A stretch of DNA of 64,000 nt from Muraenolepis orangiensis (Eukaryota; Chordata; Actinopteri; Gadiformes; Muraenolepididae), in contig CM051002.1 in assembly GCA_027704905.1 (NCBI GenBank), positions 13,941,239 to 14,005,238 on the forward strand, written 5' to 3'. Below the pieces are notes generated by a model, which worked only from the letters and a program-made list of their open reading frames with translations, had not been told where the DNA came from and made no database searches. Below are positions 54,755 through 64,000 of the stretch, in pieces; positions within the stretch are counted from its first letter, which is position 1; each line of letters opens with the position of its first letter. A program made the position numbers and the translations under genes.

Positions 54755-54974
54755 TAAAGGCACTACAAAAGGCATTTTTGCCGAAACCTTGTGGCAAAGA
54801 AGAGCTTCTATAAAAAAGGCAACCAAGTAAGAGGAGAAAATAAAACAAATGTGGATGTCAAGGTCAGCGAGCGAGATAGAGGAGTGTGTGGACGCGTGTG
54901 TGTGTGACACGACGGAGCTGAACAAAAGAAAGACAGACGCGTGTGGGAGAAGACACGGAGTGAAGAGGACTCAC

Positions 54975-55085
54975 CGGAATAGGCCCAGTAGGGATCGCCG
55001 ACGACCGCCCTCCTCCTCTCCCTCCCGACGTCCTTGTGCTCGTACTCTCCTGGTCCACCATGGTAAGGCTGGCCGTCCAATGCCA
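54975..55085 (-). CDS. ptprg: ptprg exon 2: linker before the carbonic-anhydrase-like domain
   Basis: First visible coding exon of the gene, 111 bp. It follows a C/T-rich tract ending GTGCAG and ends at ATTCCG|GTGAGT. It opens with two bases of a split codon and closes with one base, so it is phase 1 on both sides. It encodes ALDGQPYHGG..., an Arg-rich stretch (GRERRRAVV) and then GDPYWAYS. The last motif is the typical lead-in to the CA domain of PTPRG; the equivalent mammalian exon also has a short basic spacer followed by DPYWAYSG. It belongs to the secreted/extracellular side, just after the signal peptide, whose exon is not in this window. No initiator Met is expected here. The spacer is longer and more acidic/basic than the mammalian one. 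Identification rests on the DPYWAYSG motif and on correct phase into the next exon. Confidence 0.88.
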
Positions 55086-55149
55086 CTGCACGGGGAGGAA
55101 AACACAGAAGGATGGAGAGGATATATTTAAAAAAAATAATAAATTGAAT

Positions 55150-55443
55150 TCTGGATTGAATCCTCTTTATTGGTCACATACATTGTATACACATACAGTG
55201 ACATTTGTTTCACTGCGTATTGACCCATCCCTTGTATTAGGAGCAGTGGGCAGCTATTGTATATACAGCTGCCCGGGGAGCAGTGTAGGGGTCTGGTGCC
55301 TTGCTGCCCGGGGAGCAGTGTAGGGGTCTGGTGCCTTGCTGAACTGCCACCTTTTTCCTCCCTCCCTGGTCGGTCCGTTTCGGGGACTTGAACCGGCGAC
55401 CCTCCGGTTCCCAAGCCAAGACTGATCTACTGCCGCCCCTACG
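55150..55443 (-). mobile_element. tRNA-derived SINE
   Basis: Read on the minus strand: GGGCGGCAGTAGATCAGTCT, then GGAACCGGAGGGTCGCC and the B box GGTTCAAGTCC (plus-strand 55,384-55,394), which is a perfect Pol III consensus. The body includes a 35-bp direct tandem duplication (55,268-55,337), and the tail is CAATAAAGAGGATTCAATCC. This is a common teleost SINE architecture. Confidence 0.85.
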
Positions 55444-55491
55444 GGATAGCACATATTCCCGTCGTTGCTAGGACGGGGAAGACCCCCCCCC

Positions 55492-55532
<41 letters not shown>

Positions 55533-55678
55533 CCCCCCCCCCCAAGTTGGGACTCGCGTATTCCCGCTACTAAAAAGGACATTGTCCCAATGGCGGGCTC
55601 AGGGACTGGAAGCTCTTCCGTTCGTCCGACGTGGAGGAGAAGCGCAGCGGAGCACTAGTGTGGTGTATTTTGATACAC

Positions 55679-55727
55679 CACAGTCGTAGCCACAGTCGTA
55701 GCCACAGTCGTAGCCACAGTCGTAGAC
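55679..55727. repeat. 12-bp tandem repeat, four copies
   Basis: Unit CACAGTCGTAGC, four copies. Confidence 0.97.
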
Positions 55728-58077
55728 CATACATGCCCATTGCACTACAGACCATTAGAGAGACCTGCAAAGTAATTGTCAAACAGGCGCAACAGGATGA
55801 TGAAAGGGTGTCACCTAGACATTAAGATATGCCCCTTTGGTGCACACACATTGATTGAAGTAATGTGAAAACATCAATGATTCTGGAATATCCCTTTCCT
55901 CTGACCCACCCAGAGGTAGGCAAACACGTGTACAAGTCATTCAAAGAGACTGAAGTATATGTAATTATTGTATACAACTATCAAGAGGGGGGAAGGGGGG
56001 GGGGGGATTATGCTAGGTCGAACTCTGCAAGAGGTTTGCCGACCTTCAGCCTGCAAATCCCCTGAACCTTGGGTGAAAAGCAACAGCAGCGTTTTGAGGT
56101 CATTACGATGCGGCAGAGCGCGGGCCCCCCCCCGGCCGATTCCCACTCCTCAGCCCCCCGCCCGCCCCCACCCCCACCCGTGTTCCCACCCCCCACTGAC
56201 ATTGTTTGACATAATGACCTAATGGGAACTAATGATCATTGCCATCAGTGGTCTGGACAGAACGGAATGGAGCCCCTTTACAGCCACTGTGATACTTCCA
56301 ACTTGCTCATAGTTACCATCAATCAGCCCCTTTTACGGCAGCAGCTGCTGTTGCTGTTGTTGTTGTTGTTGTTGTTGCGGATGGCCGTTTCGTGTGTACA
56401 GAAACAACAAACGCTGGTTTATTTGGTCTTGGGGAGTTTTAGCAATCGGTGTGGGACAAACCATCAACCCCCTTGCATTTTAAATCTTATGTTAATCAGC
56501 ACAGTCATTTAAGGCTAAGTATATTGAAAGCCATTTTTAATAAATATGTATTCATAGCCGATTCAAGCCAAACAACAAAAAACCTTATCGTAATTAACTA
56601 GAAGTGTACATCTGATATGAAGTTTTATTTTAAGAGACTAAATAACAATACAGATTAGAATACGAATATCAATTCCCATCCGCGTTACTATGGAAAGCAA
56701 AAGCGTTGTTGGAGATTTGTTGTACACATAAGCAGTCGATTCTCTGAGAGAAGCTACTAATCTAACCGTCTCCCGGGGCTTCTAATTGAAAAGTGGATAA
56801 CCTTTCAAGCCGGAATCCTATTAAGGATATCAGCAGTTTATTAAATATCAATAAGCAGTCATTCGCAAACACCGTGAACAAAAAAATCCCATTGATTTCA
56901 CTATATTATATGATGGAGCCATTACAATTTGAGAAGCCATCAATCTTAGGAGCATCACAGTCAACTAATTCCAAGATGCCAAAAAAAAAAAACTGTAAAA
57001 TAATATCTTCTTTGGCTTTCATGTTTCCTCCCAAAGCCTACGCCAACGAGCCGCTACATGCAACGGCTCCATTGTCCATTTTGGTGTTTGGACAGAACAC
57101 AATGCAGTTTGGTGTGCAACTTTCCCTCTAAATGCTCCGACAACTTGGCATTCAAATTCTTGCAATAGTCCATCATCTTCAGACAGCTGTTCGCTGCCCC
57201 CCGAGGCAACCACTTTGGCTTTGACTTTTTAGCGTCCAAGCCAGAGATGTCACTAGTTACTTCATTTATTTTGCCATTAACTAACCTGTTCCCGAAGCAC
57301 CCGTTTTGTGTGTGACATCCTCAATCAATCAATCGATGCATAAATAAAAGTCTGGAAGGATCCGCAGATATTCACCGTATGCCGGTTGTTTTTCGTCCCA
57401 AGTTTGTGGGTTTTATTTATATTTTTTGCATACTGAAACAAACAGGAGTGGTGATGCATGTCCGTCGGGAGAGAAAGTGTCGACTAGGGAGTATTTTTCG
57501 ACTTTTGCAAAAAACATTAAGGAAGGAAAGGAGCGTATTGAGCAAAACTTGAAAACTTGCTGATAAATGCTACACCCTTCTTTGCAAAAGGGATTTAATA
57601 ACAAAAAGGCTTCCGTTTGTCTAAATGTTTTACACTGGCATTTTGGCTAATAGATACAATTTAAAAAAAACTCCGGCCCTGTGGTCCCAACACTCAAACC
57701 AGCACTGTGCGGGCAACTCCAAGTCGCAGTTAAGAAAAGGCTTCTCGCTTGCGTTGGAACAGAGAGAAGACTGCAACAGCCCGAGTCTGGCCCTCTAAGC
57801 AAATATCCAACCCATTTTGTGATAGATATGCGAGACATGTCCAAGTGCCACGCGCATGTGAAATTGTATCTAAAGCGACTCATTGAAGCCTCGGCAGTGT
57901 TTTCCTCACGTCTATTGAGCGGCACCAATAGAGTAATCCACGCTTCCACCGTGACGCTGGCTGAACGCACGCAGGGCCCCCCCCCCCCCCTCTCCTGAGG
58001 CTCGGGCCAGGTTCATTCACAGAGTCTAATGGGAATTATTATGCTATAGTTCTATGGCTGCTTTTCATGAAGCGATT

Positions 58078-58226
<149 letters not shown>

Positions 58227-58901
58227 ACACCCACCTTTTAAATCATGCACACACCAAACAGTGTGTCGGCACTTGTATATCACACACACACGTTACCAAT
58301 AGTTGCATCATTACAGTCTGATTAATTAGGCGAGGCGTGGAGTCTACGGGAGCATATAAGGAAGTGTTGGGGGGGCACAACACACTGGGCCTCGTTTACC
58401 AGCCGCTTCCTCCCCACATAAAAAGATATGTCGGGAGGCGCACAGGATGCGCGCTAGTTGGGGTTCCTCCATTTATCAAACAAATGATACATGACGAAAA
58501 ACACTCCGGCGGTTCCTTTGTGCATCCGTCAAAAGAAAGAAAGCCTTCCCGTGGCCCCTATACCTGGTCCCTTTCAACCGCAAAACATTGTTTTTTGCTC
58601 GGTGGTCCTCTCCTCCTCTCCTCGCCAGGTGAAATAGTGTGTGTATCCTAAATGAAAGCACGCCTTTGTTGTCGTTGCGCAACGTCCCCTCAGATTCATG
58701 GGTTGCCGTGAAGTCAGGAGGATGTCGGGTGATGCGCCTCTGCTCCGCCACTGTCAAACCCATCGCTGGATCAAATGGTTAAACAAACAATAACTAAGAA
58801 AAACACTTCTACTTATTCTCTTTTCTTTCTCCCCCCTCCATTATATTAATTAAGGAAAAAAACAGGCCAGGGGGATGCCTACTTTTTGCCGGTGCTAGAG
58901 G

Positions 58902-59033
<132 letters not shown>

Positions 59034-59566
59034 GCAGGTTGTGGAACAGCAGGGCTGCTACACCTTTGATCAGAGAGCAGAGGAGACAGCACCATGTCAA
59101 CAGTTTACACTCATCCGTGTCAGCCATCCCCTGTGGGCATAGGATTAAAGCCACAGCCTCTCGGGTGGAGCACAGCAGACAGGAGAGAGCGAGCGAGAGG
59201 GAGAGCGAGCGAGAGAGCGGAGAGACAAGCCTCAAGTTGATGGAGGAGAGGCTTGCCTGACACAAGAGAGGAAGAAGAAATATAAACAAATAAACATGTC
59301 CATAAAATCTGGAATATATACTATATCTATCTATCTATCTATCTATATATATATAAAATGCATGCAAATTCCAAGGAGGGTGGGTAATCAGCCGCGGCTA
59401 AGATTAGCGACACACTAAATGGATGAAGGCGAGTATCAAATATGGAGGGTGTGAGAGACGTCAAAATAGTCTCCAACAATGGTAGAACTGTGTGACATAA
59501 GAGATCCCGTCCAGTAAGCTTCTTCCTATGCTAAGGGTTCAATGGTCCTCTTCATGCGTCCTACAT

Positions 59567-59657
59567 TACACCACCACCACCTACCACCTCCTACCACCAC
59601 CACCTACCACCACCACCTACCACCTCCTACCACCTCCTACCACCACCTCCTACCTAC
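59567..59657. repeat. ACC-rich tandem repeat
   Basis: ACCACCACCT and ACCACCTCCT units. Confidence 0.95.
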
Positions 59658-60269
59658 AGTATCCTCATGGGTTTGTTATTGTTCTGTCGAGCCGAACACC
59701 GGTTTCTTTGAAAGAAACTAAAAGTTGGCGAAAAATTTGAGACGAGCAATGACATTGACGTCCGACAATGTAACCATTGAGGGCCTTAGCCAAGTAGGTG
59801 GCCACCTTTGATGTAGGAGTTTTTAAATGGTTAAGTTATCCAGTAGTGGCCGCTAGGAGTCCAGTGGTGCTGCTGGATGCACCGTAGGGGGGGGGGAAAC
59901 AATGGAAGTGCAGTACGATAAAGGCTGAAAACACCTCACTGGCGTCATAAAACAGCTTTCGCCGCCGCAATTAGAAGATACTACATAATCTTTCCAGTTG
60001 CCTGGCCCTTGGGGGGGGGTGGGGGTGGGGGTTAGCCGACTCATCAACAGCTCCATTAGAGGCTACTATTTAGAGGTCCATAACATCGTTCTTTTCCAAA
60101 CAACAAGCAGCCTCACCCCCCCATGAGGCTCCCTTGGCAACGCCCAGGAGCTTTTAGGTTAGTCATCGTGCGGCAAGGTTGGAGTTAAATAAAAATCAAC
60201 TCTGGCTAAACTCGTAGCAGTGGCAGCATACGGGGAGGTCGTTTAGAAAGATGGGGGGGGGGGTGGCCC

Positions 60270-60620
60270 GAGTTCTATATCACTACTTTGATTTAAATGG
60301 ATGGGAGTCAATTTCTGGATGGTGCTTGCCATATGGTGTCCATTACCGTCTTCCCGGATTTTCTAATGCCTACATGATCTCGTTTAACGGTAGCATATAT
60401 TTCCCTGACATGCCATTTCCCCGGATGGCAAAATGAGGCTGCATTCATTAAATGCTCGAAATAATTTGACAACGCTATGAGCAAAAACAATTATTGGTAA
60501 TCAGTTCAGGCCAATCAATCTCCCCTCTGCAAGGTGCAGGCATTTGTTTCTTAGTTTATTTATTTTTAGCCTCCATGTCACAAAGACTTGGCTTTTCTCT
60601 GAGGCTACACCTTTCACGGT
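60270..60620. promoter_or_regulatory. candidate conserved non-coding element
   Basis: Repeat-free block with CCATATGG, CATTCATTAAATG, ACAATTATTGG (Sox/homeodomain-like) and CCAATCAATC (PBX-like), directly followed by (CA)n. Evidence is motif texture only. Confidence 0.25.
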
Positions 60621-60630
60621 CTCGAAGGAA

Positions 60631-60816
<186 letters not shown>

Positions 60817-62727
60817 TTCCATTGAATTTCTAAAGGAGACATAATTACAATACTGCGAATGACCTCGCATGTTCACGGATTGGACTAAAATCCCGTGCCG
60901 GAGGATTTCAGCTGTTATTATTTAATCAGTGCAGATGTATACAGCCTCGCCGTATTCTACACTGCCAGACAAGACAATGGATGAAATGTTCCACATTATG
61001 GATAAAAGCAAAAAGGAAAATGAGTAACCACCTCCCTGCTCTTAATCTTTTTCTATAACCATTATTATTATTATTATTATTCCAGAAATATTCCTTTAAT
61101 GTGCGTATGCATGTTCAAACGCAAATCAAAAAAAAACTGCCCAGAATGGAAGCCACATTGGTGGCAGCACATATTGTATGCTAATAACCAGAAAAACAAA
61201 GATGACCCCAATACTTAACCTGGATGTAACGATTCCCCAAAACACGGTGCCTATATCGGTCCCTTTAAAGAAGAATCCATCATTACGCTGGCAACATCCA
61301 ACAAAACAGGCATAAAGCGTTTCCCAATGTGTGCTTTGACGTAGCTTGTCTGTGTAAGACAACAACGGTGACAGCGTCTCGTGCGATGTATATTAACAAT
61401 TACTCTTCTTTAATCACAAGAATTCGATTTTTCAAAGGAAAATATATACATATATTAATAGATTCTAGGCTAGCCCATTTACTCGAGTTTTATGCCATAT
61501 ATTACATATTGTTACTTTTTATGAGTCACCTAATAAAGCAAACTAAATAACGTGACAGATTACTTCTAGTAACTTTTTAATTACTTTGTACTACTTTTAC
61601 TTTGAAATGCTGCCATTGGTATTGTGCCTATAGCTTTCCTTTCAGTTCTGTTGTCGCAGTATGTAATAATATGTGTTGATCAACTTGACGAGTGTAGACT
61701 ACGCATCTCTGCAACATAATAAATACCAAGCCTTGAGGTAATTTAGTTACTTGGAACTAAGAATGCGTTACGAGTACTAGTCACTACCAAAAGAACACCA
61801 CAGTCCCAACCCTGATAACGACACATTGAATGTTCAGAATAATTTACCTTTATTTGATCATTTCTTTGGCGGTGCATTAATCAGTGCATTGACTGAAACA
61901 TGTTCAAATGAAATACAAAACTCTGTTCACCATAGCCAGTTGCTGGTACCTCAACAAAGTCATTTGTTGCCCATCGCTCCCCAGTAGCTGGTCGTTGACT
62001 TGACATTCACACACTGATAGCTTTTAGCGGTAGTACCCATGCCTATTTAAGAACGGGGGATTGTATTAGAGGCTCAATACATCACATTGTCTCACGGTTC
62101 CATTATTTATTTATTTTTCAGTTGTAGTTGTATTTGGTTACGTCTGTCGTATACAGATATATTGTTGAGAAGTGAGCGCCCGGGGATTTTCCACACACCT
62201 TCTATACTCTTAAAGTGACTAATAAACGTGATTTAGCAGTACCGCGGCATCCGTGCCTGCCCATAGTCCCTGCTTTCAGCCATCTCCAACCAGGAATAGC
62301 TACACCAGTGCAGATCCACGTTTGTCCTCACCGTCGGTGGCTGTCTTTTTTGGACTTTATACCTTCCTCTGAACCCCAAGTTGCTTCTTTATGACTTGAG
62401 TCTACCGCGACAGACGCTCCAGGGAACTAAAGGTCGTAACAAAGAAAAAAAGATAACTAGTACCCAAGTACAAGTAACTAAATAACAAATAGTATAATAA
62501 CAAGTAGAAGAACCAAACACGATTTTCAAACCGCTGCTGTATCATATGTACGAGGTGCGTATCAAATCATGCTTGAAAGGAGAGATGTGAACATCCCTCC
62601 TACTTAACGTGGTCTGAACTTTCCTCACACATAAACTAGACAATAAACAAACTTTCCTCATCAACCAATTGCATGTGTATGGATTTCAAAGTTGGCCACA
62701 ACTCCAGGCATAAACCCTTTGGCGCGC

Positions 62728-62873
<146 letters not shown>

Positions 62874-64000
62874 CTGTGTTTCCCTAGAAATAGGTGGATG
62901 GTTGAAATGTGCCAGGGCTCTACGTGTCAGCCATCAAACTAGGGAACAGCAAAAACTGCAAAGATCAGCCAAAGATGAGGTACGGAGGCAGTGAAGCCTG
63001 GGGGCTGAAAACATGAACCCGAGGATAATATAAAAAAATAAATCAAACCCAGAATCCCCAACGGAGATGTTTAGGCATACACAGCTAAAAGCAAATAAGC
63101 AGTTTCAGCAACGAGGAGTTTAGCCGCTTTGGGGCAAAGAAGATTTAGCCACATTACAGTAAAATCCTGTTCCGTCAGGTGCTAAAACAATTTGTGCCCT
63201 CATAAATCATTAACGGAAATCCTTCATGTAAATGTTCCCGAACATTTACTGCTTCAAGAAAATACTGAACATGGGACCTAACACAACAGCTCTTTTTCCC
63301 CCATAGACTTGCATTTTTTCAATTAGCATACTTGTAGTGTTACACAGCTAGATGTACAGTTCTACGTAGAGCATGTCTGCAAATCAACACCGCGACACAT
63401 ATCTTCGCAAAGCTGCACTTCATACCGCTACGTTGAAAAGTTGTTCTAAAACAATCGTTTGAATGTACTGCTAAAAAACGGTTGCCGTATCCAACATTAA
63501 TTTGGGTACGGCAACATACAACCTATACGTGTTTACGTTTATTCATTTTACCTTTCAACAAACTGCAATTATGCAACGCCAACGCAATGTCAACGCGATG
63601 TCAACATTTAAATGAGGCCTCGACTGAAGTGTGCGTGCGTGTCTGCTGTGGAAGTCAATTACTTATTTTATGTAGCAACACAATGAAAGAAAAAAACATT
63701 GACAATTAAAAATCAAGATGGCAAAGCACGGAAACGGAATATGTTTGAACACTTTGTGGATAATTTTTTGTCTGTTGATCCCAAGTGATACATACAATAC
63801 AATTAGCAACAGCATGTAGACAACCACTCTGCTGTGCCTTGGTCACCAGTCCCTGCCACCAAAGACTGACAATTTTTCAACTTTGTTTTTATTTTAACAT
63901 TTTGGAGAGCAAAGTACAGATTAGAAAAGCGGGACAATTGGATCTTATTCCAGTGCAAAAATGCACGGCAAGCCCCTCCCCAAGCACAGAAGGTCTGGGT

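Noticed and set aside
55384..55440. Functional tRNA gene
   Set aside because: A and B boxes are present but there is no cloverleaf; downstream body and AATAAAGAGG tail identify a SINE.
57681..57998. 105-codon + strand frame with ordinary-looking composition
   Set aside because: No recognisable domain, no splice or promoter context, and it ends in a poly-Pro/poly-C run; most likely chance.
61550..62460. Intact hAT or LTR element
   Set aside because: Only scattered GTAACT-like motifs and one AATAAA; no clear termini or coding region.

Overview
This is vertebrate, almost certainly teleost fish, nuclear DNA. Eleven coding exons on the minus strand, each bounded by AG/GT splice signals and joining in consistent reading frames, rebuild the extracellular part of one gene: receptor-type protein tyrosine phosphatase gamma (ptprg). 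There is no operon-like gene packing. Most open frames in the window are simple-repeat artefacts (Arg-Glu, Ser-Leu, Thr-His and Cys-Val strings).

Layout, in the direction of transcription (high to low coordinates). 64,000-55,086 is part of the intron upstream of the first visible exon. The signal-peptide exon and promoter lie outside the window. 55,085-54,975 is the exon before the carbonic-anhydrase (CA) domain. A 30.7-kb intron follows. Exons at 24,257, 20,196, 15,002, 13,000, 10,589 and 7,906 encode the CA-like domain. Exons at 3,676 and 1,088 encode the fibronectin type III domain. A 50-bp exon at 820 and the start of the large spacer exon at 618 follow, and that exon runs off the left edge. 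The transmembrane helix and the two phosphatase domains would lie further left. The visible exons total 1,919 coding bases (about 640 codons). Exons are numbered 2-12 by analogy with the mammalian gene; that numbering is inference. Teleosts usually keep two copies (ptprga, ptprgb), and I cannot tell which this is.

The introns are extremely rich in simple repeats. Nineteen dinucleotide tracts of about 59-320 bp cover roughly 3.0 kb (near 5% of the window), with many poly-G runs and several minisatellites of 12, 20, 38, 48 and 57 bp. Such (CA)n/(GA)n density is well known in codfishes, but the sequence here does not prove the species. Transposon relics include a tRNA-derived SINE family, a second SINE-like family, a LINE reverse-transcriptase remnant and two MITE-like elements with terminal inverted repeats.

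The most unusual observation is where repeats meet splice sites. Exons 3, 7 and 9 each have a polypyrimidine tract that is itself an expanded microsatellite. At exon 3 the (CT)n tract leaves no adenosine for about 297 nt, so a conventional branch point would have to lie at least 300 nt upstream. Exon 5 has a (TG)n-plus-C-tract acceptor and is an in-frame 96-nt exon, so its skipping would be silent in frame. I found no defence system, CRISPR array, complete mobile element or second protein-coding gene.
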